This document shows positions 1 through 8,930 of a stretch of DNA of 64,000 nt, one piece after another; the first letter of the stretch is position 1, and every line of letters starts with the position of its first letter. Where the stretch lies: positions 124,001 to 188,000 of the forward strand of contig NZ_MECJ01000015.1 of NCBI RefSeq assembly GCF_014596475.1. The letters are read 5' to 3'. Position numbers and translations under genes: made by a program. The DNA is from Streptomyces sp. CBMA152. GTDB lineage: Bacteria; Actinomycetota; Actinomycetes; Streptomycetales; Streptomycetaceae. Under the pieces are notes generated by a model. That model made no database searches. It was not told the origin of the DNA and saw only the letters and a list, made by a program, of their open reading frames with translations.

Positions 1-21
1 GGCGGTGTGCGGAACACCGCC
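1..21 (+). terminator. Hairpin at window start, possible terminator of upstream gene
   Basis: Perfect 8-bp arms GGCGGTGT and ACACCGCC with a 5-base loop. There is no T-tract, which is usual for Streptomyces terminators. The gene it would serve lies before the window; in Streptomyces ileS commonly precedes this locus (recalled, not searched). Confidence 0.4.
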
Positions 22-498
22 CCCTCATTGGGGTCGCGAAGCCGGTTCTACTCGCTCCCGCACGACGCGGGCGCTTTCTTCCGGCGGCTCCGGGGTGATC
101 TTCACATCGCGCTCGCCTCCGGGCTCCCACCGTCCCCGGATCGCTCTTGGCTGCGTACGACGCTACTCGTCCCATTCACGCCTCTCGCTGCGCCCAGTGT
201 ACGGGCCCGCACCGACAGCGGCCGACCGGTTTTCGACGGGCCGGAACCGGTGGTCCGCCGAGCGGTGCCCCCGCGTGCGCAGATGACCCGAATGGCCATA
301 CGTGGTCGGGCGGAGTCCGGCTCCGCCCGTGTGGCGGATTACGGGCCACGGAGCTGGGCACAACGGATGCAGGTTCGTCTCCGGGCATGCGTGGCGGGGC
401 CGGACCGGCGGCGTGCCCCGTTGCCGCGGGCCTGGGGTCGATTTATCGTCCCAGCACGATTCGCGAGCAAGATCACAATATGTGAAGGGGCCGCGGCC
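22..498. other. Intergenic region upstream of the DksA-type gene
   Basis: No convincing gene is seen on either strand: the open frames here are short, overlap each other on both strands and have no recognisable protein. The end of the region holds a purine-rich GAAGGGG about 9 bases before the ATG at 499, a plausible ribosome binding site. The AT-richer stretch around 440-485 is the likeliest promoter position, but no clear hexamer pair is seen. Confidence 0.5.
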
Positions 499-1527
499 AT
501 GGTGGCGAAGAAGACCGCGTTGGCGTCCGATGACGCCGTGGTGGCCGCGGCCACGAAGAGCTCGTCCGGGAAGAAGGCCGCGGCCAAGAAGGAGGCGGTC
601 CCGAAGAAGACCGCGGCCCGAAAGACCACGGGCACGTCGGTCAAGAAGGCCGCGACAAAGGAAGCGGCTGCCAGGACGGAACCGGCCAAGAAGACCGCGA
701 CCAAGGAGGCCGCCGCCAAGAAGGCCACGCCGAAGAAGGCGGCGACAAAGAAGGCGGCGACAAAGAAGGCGGCGACAAAGAAGGCGGCGACAAAGAAGGC
801 GGCGACAAAGAAGGCCGTGGCCGAGGAGGCCGCTGCCAAGAAGGCTCCGGCCAAGAAAGCCGTGGCCGAGAAGGCAGCCGTTGAAAAGGCGGCTCCGGCC
901 GAGAAGGCTGCCGCCAAGAAGGCGGCGTCTGCCAAGAAGGCACTGCCGGGCAAGGCTGCCGGTGGGGCAGCGAAGAAGGCCGCCACCGCGGCCAAGGGGG
1001 CGGCCCAGGCCGCGGAGCAGAGGGGAGCCAACAAGGTGGTTGCCAAGAACACGGCGGGCGGGGCGCCGGCCAGGAAGTCCACGGCGGCGTCGACCGTGCC
1101 CAAGGCGCGGGCCGTCGACTCAGCCGTGCCCGGTGTGCTGCCGGTGCGGCCCGGCGAGGACCCGTGGACCCCGGCAGAGGTCGCCGAGGCCCGTAACGAG
1201 CTCTCCAGCGAGGTGCTGCGGCTGCGCAGCGAGATCGAGAACTCCGAGCAGGCGCTGAGCGGGCTGATGCGCGACTCCGGGGACGGCGCGGGCGACGACG
1301 ACGCCGACACCGGCACCAAGAACATCACCCGCGAACACGAGATGGCGCTAGCCGCCAACGCGCGCGAGATGCTGGAGCAGACCGAGCGGGCGCTTGAGCG
1401 CCTGGACGCCGGTACGTACGGCTACTGCGAGGTCTGCGGCAATCCCATCGGCAAGGCGCGGATGCAGGCGTTCCCGCGCGCGACCCTCTGCGTCGAGGAC
1501 AAGCAGAAGCAGGAACGGCGGGGCTGA
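499..1527 (+). CDS. TraR/DksA-type zinc-finger protein with Lys/Ala-rich histone H1-like tail
   Basis: 342 aa from ATG 499, preceded by GAAGGGG. An open frame continues upstream to position 7 but has no family resemblance and is left out. The N-terminal half (about residues 20-200) is a Lys/Ala/Thr-rich basic tail like histone H1, including five perfect KAATK repeats at residues 80-104. The C-terminal part has an acidic helical region followed by a DksA/TraR finger, C310-x2-C313, then C331. The fourth cysteine expected at 334 is Asp (LCVED), so the zinc site is incomplete as read. Members of the family bind RNA polymerase; the basic tail suggests nucleic-acid binding. The specific role is inferred only. 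It lies directly upstream of lspA with a 60-bp gap. Confidence 0.85.
   Translation: MVAKKTALASDDAVVAAATKSSSGKKAAAKKEAVPKKTAARKTTGTSVKKAATKEAAARTEPAKKTATKEAAAKKATPKKAATKKAATKKAATKKAATKKAATKKAVAEEAAAKKAPAKKAVAEKAAVEKAAPAEKAAAKKAASAKKALPGKAAGGAAKKAATAAKGAAQAAEQRGANKVVAKNTAGGAPARKSTAASTVPKARAVDSAVPGVLPVRPGEDPWTPAEVAEARNELSSEVLRLRSEIENSEQALSGLMRDSGDGAGDDDADTGTKNITREHEMALAANAREMLEQTERALERLDAGTYGYCEVCGNPIGKARMQAFPRATLCVEDKQKQERRG
736..810 (+). repeat. Five perfect 15-bp tandem repeats inside the DksA-type gene
   Basis: AAGGCGGCGACAAAG is repeated five times without a mismatch, encoding KAATK units in frame. Perfect identity at the DNA level, in a tail that otherwise varies, suggests recent slippage expansion; the unit is a multiple of three so the frame is kept. 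Confidence 0.95.
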
Positions 1528-1569
1528 CTCCTTACGTGTGTGTCGTACCCTCGTCCTCAGTCAGGTACC

Positions 1570-1575
1570 TAGGGT
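1570..1575 (+). promoter_or_regulatory. Candidate -10 hexamer TAGGGT before lspA
   Basis: TAGGGT lies 12 bases before the GTG start at 1588 and fits the Streptomyces TANNNT -10 pattern. No matching -35 is evident. lspA could therefore be transcribed with a very short leader. Confidence 0.35.
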
Positions 1576-1587
1576 TGAGGGACTCAC

Positions 1588-2154
1588 GTGGCAGAGGCGG
1601 AGCGCATCATCGGTACGCCGGACGTAGACGGGCCCGACGAGGCCGCTGTCCCCGCCGAGCGGCCCAGGGGCAGGCGCAGGATCGCCGTGCTGTTCGCGGT
1701 GGCGCTCTTCGCGTTCCTCCTCGACCTCGGCAGCAAGATGCTCGTGGTGGCCAGGCTGGAGCACCACGAGCCGATCGAGGTCTTCGGCGATCTGCTGAAG
1801 CTGGAGGCGATCCGCAACCCGGGTGCTGCCTTCGGCATGGGCGAGGCGTTCACGGTGATCTTCACGGTCATCGCGGCGACGGTCATCGTGGTGATCTTCC
1901 GGCTCGCCCGCAAGCTCTACAGCCTGCCGTGGGCGATCGCGCTCGGCCTGCTCCTCGGCGGTGCGCTCGGCAACCTCACCGACCGGATCTTCCGCTCCCC
2001 GGGCGTCTTCGAGGGCGCGGTGGTCGACTTCATCGCCCCCAAGGGCTTCGCGGTCTTCAACCTGGCCGACTCCGCGATCGTCTGCGGCGGCTTCCTGATC
2101 GTGATCCTCTCGTTCCGGGGCCTGGACCCGGACGGAACGGTCCACAAGGACTGA
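1588..2154 (+). CDS. lspA: Lipoprotein signal peptidase (signal peptidase II)
   Basis: 188 aa, GTG start. Membrane aspartyl protease that removes signal peptides from diacylglyceryl-modified prolipoproteins, the step after Lgt (encoded here at 41100). Four hydrophobic segments follow a charged N-terminal extension of about 35 residues. The family motifs NPGAAF, GNLTDRI (Asp132) and FNLADSAI (Asp161) are present; the two Asp are the catalytic pair known for LspA. Length is at the upper end for the family because of the N-terminal extension. It is followed by rluD after 71 bp, the usual actinobacterial arrangement. Confidence 0.95.
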   Translation: MAEAERIIGTPDVDGPDEAAVPAERPRGRRRIAVLFAVALFAFLLDLGSKMLVVARLEHHEPIEVFGDLLKLEAIRNPGAAFGMGEAFTVIFTVIAATVIVVIFRLARKLYSLPWAIALGLLLGGALGNLTDRIFRSPGVFEGAVVDFIAPKGFAVFNLADSAIVCGGFLIVILSFRGLDPDGTVHKD

Positions 2155-2196
2155 AACGGTCCACAGGGACTGATCCACAACCCGGTGCGAACGGGG

Positions 2197-2219
2197 TTGT
2201 CGGTGCGACAAGGCATACT
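2197..2219 (+). promoter_or_regulatory. PafBC/RecA-NDp-like promoter before rluD
   Basis: TTGTCGGTG (2197-2205), eight bases, then CATACT (2214-2219). The known actinobacterial RecA-NDp promoter recognised with PafBC is TTGTCRGTG-N8-TANNNT; the first part matches 9/9, the spacing is exact, and the -10 differs at one defined base. A start about 7 bases downstream would fall at the GTG of rluD (2226), giving a leaderless transcript. Sequence match only. Confidence 0.5.
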
Positions 2220-2225
2220 CGACGG

Positions 2226-3167
2226 GTGAGTACGATTCCCGAGATCCGCACCTTGCCCGTTCCCGACGGCCTTGAGGGCGAGCGCGTCGACGCCGCCATC
2301 TCCCGCATGTTCGGGTTCTCCCGTACGAAGGCGGCCGAGCTCGCCGCCGCGGGGAAGGTCCTGGTCGACGGCTCGGTGGTGGGCAAGTCCGAGCGGGTGC
2401 ACGGGGGTGCGTGGCTGGAGGTCGAGATGCCCCAGGCGCCCGCGCCGGTGCAGATCGTGGCCGAGCCGGTCGAGGGCATGGAGATCGTCCACGACGACGA
2501 CGACATCGTCGTGATCGTGAAGCCGGTCGGCGTCGCCGCCCACCCGAGCCCGGGCTGGACCGGGACGACGGTCATCGGCGGCCTCGCGGCGGCCGGGTAC
2601 CGGATCTCGACCTCGGGCGCCGCCGAGCGCCAGGGCATCGTCCACCGCCTCGACGTGGGCACCTCGGGCCTGATGGTCGTCGCCAAGTCGGAGCGGGCGT
2701 ACACCTCGCTGAAGCAGCAGTTCCGCGAGCGGACCGTCGACAAGCGCTACCACGCCCTGGTCCAGGGCCACCCGGACCCGATGAGCGGCACGATCGACGC
2801 GCCGATCGGGCGCCACCCCAACCACGACTACAAGTGGGCGGTCACGGCCGAGGGCAAGGCGTCCGTGACGCACTACGACCTCATCGAGGCGTTCCGGGCG
2901 GCCTCGCTGCTCGACATCAAGCTGGAGACGGGCCGTACGCACCAGATCCGCGTGCACATGTCCGCCCACCGCCACCCGTGCGTGGGCGACCTGACGTACG
3001 GCGCGGACCCCACCATCGCCAAGCGCCTCGGCCTGACCCGGCAGTGGCTGCACGCGGTGCGCCTCGGCTTCACGCATCCCGGCGACGGCGAGTGGGTAGA
3101 GTTCGAGAGCCGCTACCCGGACGACCTGCAGCACGCGCTGGACGTGATCCGCGCGGAGAGCGAGTGA
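2226..3167 (+). CDS. rluD: RluD/RluA-family 23S rRNA pseudouridine synthase
   Basis: 313 aa from GTG 2226; the frame is open further upstream through lspA in another register, but homology begins here. An S4 RNA-binding domain (about residues 15-75) precedes the pseudouridine synthase domain. The catalytic motif [10 protein letters not shown] carries the nucleophilic Asp143, and [12 protein letters not shown] is also typical. Isomerises uridine to pseudouridine in RNA; the 23S target is inferred from the family. The stop overlaps the next gene's GTG (GTGA), so the two are probably translationally coupled. Confidence 0.93.
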   Translation: MSTIPEIRTLPVPDGLEGERVDAAISRMFGFSRTKAAELAAAGKVLVDGSVVGKSERVHGGAWLEVEMPQAPAPVQIVAEPVEGMEIVHDDDDIVVIVKPVGVAAHPSPGWTGTTVIGGLAAAGYRISTSGAAERQGIVHRLDVGTSGLMVVAKSERAYTSLKQQFRERTVDKRYHALVQGHPDPMSGTIDAPIGRHPNHDYKWAVTAEGKASVTHYDLIEAFRAASLLDIKLETGRTHQIRVHMSAHRHPCVGDLTYGADPTIAKRLGLTRQWLHAVRLGFTHPGDGEWVEFESRYPDDLQHALDVIRAESE

Positions 3168-3628
3168 CGGCGTTCGCCGTCCGGGTCGTCGACGGCCCGG
3201 CTGACCTCCAGGCGTGCTTCGCGGTACGCCGGGAGGTCTTCGTCGTGGAGCAGGGTGTGCCGGAGGAGATCGAGTACGACGCGCTCGACGCGGTGGCGGT
3301 GCATGTCCTGGCCGCGGCCTCGGGCGGGTCGCCGCTCGGTACCGGCCGACTGCTGCACGGCGCTGCCGCTGTGGGCCGGACCGGTGGTGACGCCTCCGTG
3401 GGGTCCCTCGGGCGCCTTGCCGTCACCGGTGCGGCGCGGGGGCTCGGCGTGGGGGCGGCGTTGGTGCGGGCCATCGAGGATGAGGCCCGCCGCTTGGGTC
3501 TGGCCGCGGTGGATCTGCATGCGCAGACGCGTGCGGCGGGGTTTTACGAGCGGCTCGGTTACGTGGCGTACGGGCCCGAGTTCCCCGATGCGGGGATGCC
3601 GCATGTTGCGATGCGACGGGCGCTTTAG
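3164..3628 (+). CDS. GNAT-family N-acetyltransferase (ElaA-like)
   Basis: 154 aa from GTG 3164, overlapping the rluD stop by four bases. The first half has the ElaA-like pattern ([16 protein letters not shown], then EYDALD), and the acetyl-CoA pyrophosphate-binding loop appears as [10 protein letters not shown], followed by [15 protein letters not shown]. Transfers an acetyl group from acetyl-CoA to an unknown substrate. No neighbouring gene points to a substrate. Followed by a dispersed hairpin repeat that may terminate the transcript. Confidence 0.88.
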   Translation: MTAFAVRVVDGPADLQACFAVRREVFVVEQGVPEEIEYDALDAVAVHVLAAASGGSPLGTGRLLHGAAAVGRTGGDASVGSLGRLAVTGAARGLGVGAALVRAIEDEARRLGLAAVDLHAQTRAAGFYERLGYVAYGPEFPDAGMPHVAMRRAL

Positions 3629-3650
3629 CGCTGCGCGCGTGAGTTTTTCG

Positions 3651-3727
3651 CCTGCGGGCCGGTGGGGGCTGGTCGCGCAGTTCCCCGCGCCCCTTAAATG
3701 GGCCCTTCGGGCCCTCCTAGGTGCGGG
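3651..3727. repeat. Dispersed GC-rich hairpin repeat (type A, one arm)
   Basis: Contains the module GTGGGGGCTGGTCGCGCAG followed by TTCCCCGCGCCCCTT, then GGGCCC-TTC-GGGCCC. The same modules recur at about 20.2, 30.6, 33.4, 42.1, 49.1 and 57.9 kb. Here it sits in the 192-bp gap after the acetyltransferase gene. The inner GGGCCC palindrome can form a small hairpin. Role unknown; terminator-like position. Confidence 0.8.
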
Positions 3728-3820
3728 ATCAGCCACGCACGGTCCGCAGCCTCACGTCGCCCCCGGGGGGTTCGTGGCACGCTGAGGGCCTTGATCGGCT
3801 CGCCTCGCCCGGAGGGCACC

Positions 3821-5407
3821 GTGGATCAGCTGGCCCTGCTGTTCGTGCTGCTGCTCGGCGCGGTCGTCACGGTCCCGATCGGGGACCGGCTCGGGCTGCC
3901 CGCGCCGGTGCTGATGACCCTGCTCGGCGGCGTCCTCGCCCTCGTCCCGGTCGTGCCGAACGTCGCCGTTCCGCCGGACTACATCCTTCCGCTCGTCCTG
4001 CCGCCGCTGCTGTACGCCTCCGTACAGCGCACGTCCTGGCGGCAGTTCGCCGCCAACGTACGGCCGATCCTGCTGCTCGCGGTGGCGCTGGTGTTCGTCA
4101 CCACGGCGGCCGTCGCGGCCGTCGCGCAGGCCGTCGTGCCGGGGCTGCCGATCGCCGCCGCCGTCGCGCTCGGCGCCCTCGCCGCACCGCCCGACCCGGT
4201 CGCCGCCACCGCCGTCGCGGGCTCGCTGGGGCTGCCCCGCCGGCTGGTGTCGATCCTGGAGGGCGAGGGGCTGTTCAACGACGTCACCGCGATCGTGCTC
4301 TACCACGTGGCGATCGCGGCGGCCGTCAGCGGAGACTTCTCCTGGCCGGACGCGGTGGGCGAGTTGGTGCTCTCGGCCGTGGTGGCCGTCGCCGTCGGGC
4401 TCGTACTCGGCTGGGCCGCCAACAAGTTGATGGGCCTGCTCGACGACGCCACGCTCCAGATCGGGCTGACCCTTCTGGTGCCGTTCGTGGGGTACGTACT
4501 GGCCGAGGAGTTCGGCGGGTCCGGAGTGCTCGCCGTGCTCACCCTCGCGCTGTTCCTGGCCGAGCACGCGCTCGACGCCGACGATGTGCAGGGGCGGCTC
4601 GCGGGGGCCACGTTCTGGCAGATCGTCGACACTCTGGTCACGGGGATCGCGTTCGGTCTCATCGGCCTCGAACTGCACAACGTGTTCGGCACTGCGACCG
4701 GCCGCGTCGGCGAGATGGCGGGCTGGGGCGCGGCGGTCGTCGGGGTCGTGGTGGGCGTACGCCTGCTGTGGCTGCTGCCCGCGACCTGGCTCGCCAAGCG
4801 GCTGCACACGCGCCGGGACTACGACGAGGAGATCCCCACCAGCTGGCGGGAGACCATCGTCATGTGGTGGGCCGGGATGCGGGGCGTGGCCTCGGTGGCG
4901 CTCGCCCTCGCGATCCCGTTCAAGACGGACGACGGCTCGCCCTTCCCCGGGCGCGACGAGATCGTGTTCATCGCCTTCTGCGTGATCATGGCGACGCTGG
5001 TGTTCCAGGGGCTTACCCTGCCGTCCCTGGTGCGGCGGCTCGGCGTACGGGCCGACACCGACGCCGAGCGCGCGCTGGAGCGCGAGCTCGCGATCCGCGC
5101 GGCGAAGGCCGCGAAGCGGCGGCTGCGGGAGATCGAGGACGTGGAGGAGCTGCCGGAGGAGGTCATGGAGCAGCTGCTGCGCAGGGCGTACGACGTGGGG
5201 GCGCGGATCAGTCCGGACATGGTCGACGAGGAGCGGCGGGAGGCGTACGCGAAGCGGGTTCAGCGGTTGCGGACGGTGCAGCGGATTCAGCGGGAGATGA
5301 TGTCTGCGGCGCGGCATGAAGTGCTCTCTGCGCGCAGTGAGCCGGGCGCGGACCCGGAGATCGTGGACCGGGTCCTGCGCCAGCTGGATGTCCGCAGCCT
5401 GCGGTGA
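3821..5407 (+). CDS. CPA1-type monovalent cation/proton antiporter
   Basis: 528 aa from GTG 3821, with GGAGG 6 bases upstream; this start was chosen over the open frame extending to 3698. About twelve hydrophobic segments occupy residues 1-415, followed by a long charged cytoplasmic tail rich in Arg, Glu and Ala with helical character. Family motifs are LAAPPDPVAATAV and EGEGLFNDVTAIVLY; the Asn-Asp pair is typical of electroneutral Na+(K+)/H+ exchangers (NhaP/NHE side of CPA1). It would exchange Na+ or K+ for protons at the plasma membrane. Ion choice cannot be read from the sequence. Convergent with the MscS-type gene. Confidence 0.92.
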   Translation: MDQLALLFVLLLGAVVTVPIGDRLGLPAPVLMTLLGGVLALVPVVPNVAVPPDYILPLVLPPLLYASVQRTSWRQFAANVRPILLLAVALVFVTTAAVAAVAQAVVPGLPIAAAVALGALAAPPDPVAATAVAGSLGLPRRLVSILEGEGLFNDVTAIVLYHVAIAAAVSGDFSWPDAVGELVLSAVVAVAVGLVLGWAANKLMGLLDDATLQIGLTLLVPFVGYVLAEEFGGSGVLAVLTLALFLAEHALDADDVQGRLAGATFWQIVDTLVTGIAFGLIGLELHNVFGTATGRVGEMAGWGAAVVGVVVGVRLLWLLPATWLAKRLHTRRDYDEEIPTSWRETIVMWWAGMRGVASVALALAIPFKTDDGSPFPGRDEIVFIAFCVIMATLVFQGLTLPSLVRRLGVRADTDAERALERELAIRAAKAAKRRLREIEDVEELPEEVMEQLLRRAYDVGARISPDMVDEERREAYAKRVQRLRTVQRIQREMMSAARHEVLSARSEPGADPEIVDRVLRQLDVRSLR

Positions 5408-5409
5408 CG

Positions 5410-5428
5410 TCGGGGGCTTCGCCCCCGA
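5410..5428 (+). terminator. Hairpin terminator after the antiporter gene
   Basis: Perfect arms TCGGGGGC and GCCCCCGA around TTC, beginning 3 bases after the stop. The GGGGGCTTCGCCCCC core recurs inside the dispersed repeats near 49.2 kb, so this may be a fragment of that family. Confidence 0.6.
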
Positions 5429-5454
5429 ACCCCCTGTTCGTCTGCGGACCGTGG

Positions 5455-5504
5455 GCCGTTGTGCCCACCCGTGCCGCCCCGGCGGCACGCATGCCCACAA
5501 CGGC
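5455..5504. terminator. Nested inverted repeat between convergent genes
   Basis: Outer arms GCCGTTGTG (5455-5463) and CACAACGGC (5496-5504) enclose a second inverted repeat, CGTGCCGCC and GGCGGCACG. It lies between the antiporter (+) and the MscS-type gene (-), 32 bases past the latter's stop, so it may terminate that gene or act on both strands. Confidence 0.5.
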
Positions 5505-5536
5505 AAGGGAATTGATGCGCTGCGCCCCCAGGAGGT

Positions 5537-6580
5537 TCAGCCCTGTTCGTCCGCCTCCGCCGTGGCGATTCGGGGGAGGGCGTACGGGTGGCGGGTGTGG
5601 AGCCAGGTGATCATTTGTTCGCGGACCGTGACGCGGACCGTCCAGATGTCGCCCGCGTCCTTCGCCGTGACCGTCGCGCGCACCACGATCGTGGACGGGG
5701 TGGTGTCCGTGACGGCCAGTGCGCTGTCGCGGCCGTCCCAGGCCGGGCACTCGCGCAGGATGTCCGCCAGCTGCTCGCGCATCAGCGCGATGGGCGCCGA
5801 GTGGTCGAGGTGGAAGAAGACCGTGCCGGTCATCTGCGCCCCGCCGCGCGACCAGTTCTGGAACGGCTTGCTGGTGAAGTACGAGACCGGCATGGTCAGT
5901 CGGCGCTCGTCCCAGGTGCGGACCGCGAGGAAGGTCAGCGTGATCTCCTCGACCACGCCCCACTCGCCGTCCACGACGACCGTGTCCCCGATCCGCACCA
6001 TGTCGCCGAACGCGATCTGCAGCCCCGCGAAGAGGTTGCCGAGCGTCGACTGGGCGGCCACACCGGCCACGATGCCGATGATGCCCGCCGAGGCGAGCAG
6101 CGAGGCTCCCGCCGTCCGCATCGCAGGGAACGTCAGCAGCATCGACGCCGCCGCGACCACGCCCACGACCGCCGTCACCACGCGCTGGATCAGCGTCACC
6201 TGCGTACGCACCCGGCGCACGCGCGCGGGATTCAGCGCGGAGGCCGCGTAACGGGCGTACGAGGCCTCGACGACCGCCGCCGCGATCCGTACCACCAGCC
6301 AGGCGCTCGCGCCGATGAGGACCAGCGAGAGCGTCTGTCCCAGGCCCTCCTCGTGGTCCTTGACCGGTCGCCATTTGATCTGCCCGTACGTGCCTCTCAG
6401 AAGCGCGGCCAGGACCACGACCTGCAAGGGGACGCGGCAGCGGCGCAGCAGGCCCCACAGCGGGGTCTCGCTGTGCCGGGCGTCGGCACGTCGCAGCAGT
6501 CGGTCGGCCAGCCACACCAGGGCCAGTGTGAGCACGACCGAGCCGCCGATCACGATCAACGGGCGCAGCACGTTCTCCAT
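5537..6580 (-). CDS. Mechanosensitive ion channel, MscS family
   Basis: 347 aa. The longer frame reaching 7546 covers the opposite-strand hydrolase and is rejected; ATG 6580 begins a hydrophobic N-terminus (LRPLIVIGGSVVLTLALVW). About four membrane segments are followed by the pore helix rich in Gly/Ala (ASAGIIGIVAGVAAQSTLGN) and the MscS beta domain (FGDMVRIGDTVVVDGEWG, then EEITLTFLAVRTWDERRLTMP). Opens under membrane tension to release solutes on osmotic downshift. Divergent from the next gene with only 30 bp between them, and a TACGGT -10-like hexamer lies 7 bases before the ATG. Confidence 0.92.
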   Translation of the reverse strand: MENVLRPLIVIGGSVVLTLALVWLADRLLRRADARHSETPLWGLLRRCRVPLQVVVLAALLRGTYGQIKWRPVKDHEEGLGQTLSLVLIGASAWLVVRIAAAVVEASYARYAASALNPARVRRVRTQVTLIQRVVTAVVGVVAAASMLLTFPAMRTAGASLLASAGIIGIVAGVAAQSTLGNLFAGLQIAFGDMVRIGDTVVVDGEWGVVEEITLTFLAVRTWDERRLTMPVSYFTSKPFQNWSRGGAQMTGTVFFHLDHSAPIALMREQLADILRECPAWDGRDSALAVTDTTPSTIVVRATVTAKDAGDIWTVRVTVREQMITWLHTRHPYALPRIATAEADEQG

Positions 6581-6587
6581 GCCCCCG

Positions 6588-6593
6588 ACCGTA
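6588..6593 (-). promoter_or_regulatory. Candidate -10 hexamer TACGGT before the MscS-type gene
   Basis: On the minus strand TACGGT lies 7 bases before the ATG, the spacing expected for a leaderless transcript. It sits in the 30-bp gap shared with the divergent hydrolase gene. Confidence 0.35.
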
Positions 6594-6610
6594 GCTGGCA
6601 CCATGGCCCC

Positions 6611-7180
6611 ATGAACATCATGCTTTTCCATTCGGCGTACGGCCTGCGGCCCGCCGTGCACGAGGCGGCCGAGCGGCTGCGCGCCGCCGGACACGTGGTG
6701 CACGTGCCCGACCTCTACGACGGCCGTACCGCCGAGACCGTGGAGGAGGGCATGACGATCCGCGACGAGATCGGCAACGACGAGCTGCTCAAGCGGGCCA
6801 TCCTGGCCGCCGCACCGCATTCCGAGGCGGGTCTGGTCTACGCCGGGTTCTCGCTCGGCGGCTCGCTCGCGCAGACGCTGGCGCTCGGTGACGAGAAGGC
6901 GCGTGCTCTGCTGCTCTTCCACGGCACCGCCGACATCGCCGAGGACGCCTCGGTGGACGAGCTGCCCGTACAGCTGCACGTGGCGGACCCGGACCCGTTC
7001 GAGACGCACGACTGGCTGAACACCTGGTACCTGCGGATGGGCCGGATCGGCGCCGACGCGGAGATCTACCGGTACCCGGGGGCGGGGCATCTCTACACCG
7101 ACCCCGGCCTTGCGGACTACGACGAGGCGGCCGCCGAGCAGAGCTGGCGGACCGCGCTCGCCTTCCTCGAAACGCTGTAG
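6611..7180 (+). CDS. Dienelactone-hydrolase-family alpha/beta hydrolase
   Basis: 189 aa from ATG 6611. Short alpha/beta hydrolase with the nucleophile elbow GFSLGG (Ser, where classical dienelactone hydrolases have Cys), an acidic residue in VADPDPFE and the catalytic His in YPGAGHLYTDP, so a complete Ser-Asp-His set is visible. The N-terminal MNIMLFHSAYGLRP and VVHVPDLYDGRT are typical of the family. It would hydrolyse a small ester or lactone; the substrate is unknown. Convergent with phoD, with only 8 bp between the stop codons. Confidence 0.88.
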   Translation: MNIMLFHSAYGLRPAVHEAAERLRAAGHVVHVPDLYDGRTAETVEEGMTIRDEIGNDELLKRAILAAAPHSEAGLVYAGFSLGGSLAQTLALGDEKARALLLFHGTADIAEDASVDELPVQLHVADPDPFETHDWLNTWYLRMGRIGADAEIYRYPGAGHLYTDPGLADYDEAAAEQSWRTALAFLETL

Positions 7181-7188
7181 TCCGCGGC

Positions 7189-8841
7189 TCAGACGACCGG
7201 CGAGTAGACCCGCTCGGCCTTCTGGGTGCCGTTGAGCGTCCGGTACGAGCGGGTCCACGAGGACGTCGCGTCGCGCCTGCGCTTGTCGGACAGCGAGTAG
7301 TAGTCCATCTGCGAGCGCTGGGCGGTGACGTCCAGGACGCCGTAGCCGTGCCCGTCCATGTCGACCCACTTCACATGGCGGTTGGCGGCCTTGACCGCGG
7401 CGGCCGCGACCAGCGAGACCGTGTGCGCGGGCACATGCAGGGTGTCGTCGAGGTTGTCGGAGGTCACGGAGGTCACCACGAACTCCGTGGCCGCCGACTT
7501 CGACAGCGGATACGTGCCCGCCTTCACCGGTACGTCGTTGGCCCACGCCATGTGGATGTCACCGGTGAGGAAGACGGTGTTGGAGATGCCGTTGTCCACC
7601 AGGTGGCTCAGGAGCTCACGGCGGTCGTCCGTGTAGCCGTCCCACTGGTCGACGTTGATGGCGATGCCCTCCTGGGGCAGGCCCAGCAACTTCGCGATGG
7701 GCGCGGTCAGTTCGGCCGGGAGCGAGCCGAAGGCCACCGGCGAGATCATCACCGGGTTGCCGACCAGCTTCCACGCGGCCTGCGACTGCGAGAGCCCGCT
7801 CTTGAGCCAGTCCAGCTGGGCCCGGCCGGTGATCGTACGGTCCGGGTCGTCCACCTTGCCGCTGCCCACCTTCGCCTGCTGGGAGCGGAAGGAGCGCAGG
7901 TCGAGAAGGTGCAGATCGGCCAGCTTGCCGTACTGGATGCGGCGGTAGGTGGTGCCCGCGATCGACGGGCGGACCGGCATCCACTCGAAGTACGCCTGCT
8001 TGGCGGCGGCCACCCGGTCCGACCAGTCGCCCTCGGCGCCCGGCGTGTGGTTCTCGGCCCCGCCGTTCCACGCGTCGTTGGCGAACTCGTGGTCGTCCCA
8101 GATCGCGATCATCGGGTGCGCGTGGTGCATCGCCTGGGTGTCGGCGTCCGCCTTGTACTGGCCGTGCCGGGTGCGGTAGTCGGCGAGGTTGATGATCTCG
8201 TGCGTGGGCTCGTGCTGTCGTACGACGTACTTGGCCGCCGGGTAGATACCGGTCGCGTACTCGTAGATGTAGTCGCCCAGGTGCAGTACCGCGTCCAGGT
8301 CCGAGCGGGCGGCGAGGTGGCGGTACGCCGAGAAGTAGCCGGACTCCCAGTTGGAGCAGGAGACCACGCCGAAGCGGACGTTGGCGGCCGCCGCGTCCGT
8401 GGCGGGGGCGGTGAGCGTACGGGCGACGGGGGAGACCGTGGTGCCCGCCGTGAAGCGGTACCAGTACGGCGTCGCGGGGCGCAGACCGCGCACATCGGCC
8501 CGGACGGTGTGGTCCGAGGCGGCGGTCGCGGTCGTGACGCCCTTGGCGACGATCCGCGCGAAGCCCTTGTCCTCGGCTATCTCCCAAGTGACGTCCGTGT
8601 CCGGGCCCTTGCCGGAGCCCGGCACGGCCTCGGGGGCGGGGGTGACCCGGGTCCACAGCAGGATCCCGTCGGGCAGCGGGTCGCCCGAGGCGACGCCGTG
8701 CAGGAAGGCGGGGGCCGACGACGCGGTGTCGGCGACGGCGGCGGTCACGCCGGCCACCAGGGGTGCGGCGACGACGGCGGTGGCGGCAGCGGCCTTGACG
8801 ACCGAGCGGCGGGTGGGGGTTGAGGTGAATCGACTGGTCAC
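7189..8841 (-). CDS. phoD: PhoD-type alkaline phosphatase, Tat-secreted
   Basis: 550 aa from GTG 8841; the frame runs further but the twin-arginine signal begins just after this codon. The signal [19 protein letters not shown] has the S/T-R-R-x-V-x-K Tat pattern. A fibronectin-like N-terminal domain (about residues 45-150) precedes the PhoD metallophosphatase domain. Metal-binding motifs are [20 protein letters not shown] and [10 protein letters not shown]. PhoD enzymes are extracellular Ca/Fe phosphodi/monoesterases induced under phosphate limitation. A candidate PHO box lies about 50-85 bp upstream. Confidence 0.94.
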   Translation of the reverse strand: MTSRFTSTPTRRSVVKAAAATAVVAAPLVAGVTAAVADTASSAPAFLHGVASGDPLPDGILLWTRVTPAPEAVPGSGKGPDTDVTWEIAEDKGFARIVAKGVTTATAASDHTVRADVRGLRPATPYWYRFTAGTTVSPVARTLTAPATDAAAANVRFGVVSCSNWESGYFSAYRHLAARSDLDAVLHLGDYIYEYATGIYPAAKYVVRQHEPTHEIINLADYRTRHGQYKADADTQAMHHAHPMIAIWDDHEFANDAWNGGAENHTPGAEGDWSDRVAAAKQAYFEWMPVRPSIAGTTYRRIQYGKLADLHLLDLRSFRSQQAKVGSGKVDDPDRTITGRAQLDWLKSGLSQSQAAWKLVGNPVMISPVAFGSLPAELTAPIAKLLGLPQEGIAINVDQWDGYTDDRRELLSHLVDNGISNTVFLTGDIHMAWANDVPVKAGTYPLSKSAATEFVVTSVTSDNLDDTLHVPAHTVSLVAAAAVKAANRHVKWVDMDGHGYGVLDVTAQRSQMDYYSLSDKRRRDATSSWTRSYRTLNGTQKAERVYSPVV

Positions 8842-8869
8842 AGCCGCACACCTTACTGACGGGTAGTGA

Positions 8870-8908
8870 GAACGGGCAGGCTCACGCCCAATGTTCGCCT
8901 GCCCGTTC
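8870..8908 (-). terminator. 12-bp-arm hairpin after the DsbA-like gene
   Basis: Perfect inverted repeat GAACGGGCAGGC (8870-8881) and GCCTGCCCGTTC (8897-8908), 15-base loop. It begins 22 bases past the stop of the minus-strand thioredoxin-like gene and lies in the phoD upstream region, so it probably ends that transcript. Its distal arm overlaps the candidate PHO box. Confidence 0.6.
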
Positions 8909-8922
8909 ACATACCGTTACCC
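8893..8922. promoter_or_regulatory. Candidate PHO box (PhoP site) upstream of phoD
   Basis: On the plus strand GTTCGCC (8893), GTTCACA (8905) and GTTACCC (8916) are spaced 12 and 11 bases apart. Streptomyces PhoP boxes are direct repeats of 11-base units beginning GTTCACC. The site is on the strand opposite phoD and overlaps a hairpin arm, so the assignment is tentative. Confidence 0.4.
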
Positions 8923-8930
8923 GAACCGGG

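Noticed and set aside
736..810. Regular short repeats resembling a CRISPR array
   Set aside because: Contiguous 15-bp units without spacers, in frame and coding for KAATK; a coding tandem repeat.
5427..5445. LexA-like GAAC...GTTC pair
   Set aside because: Spacing is five instead of four bases and flanks do not match an SOS box; it lies after a terminator, not before a gene.
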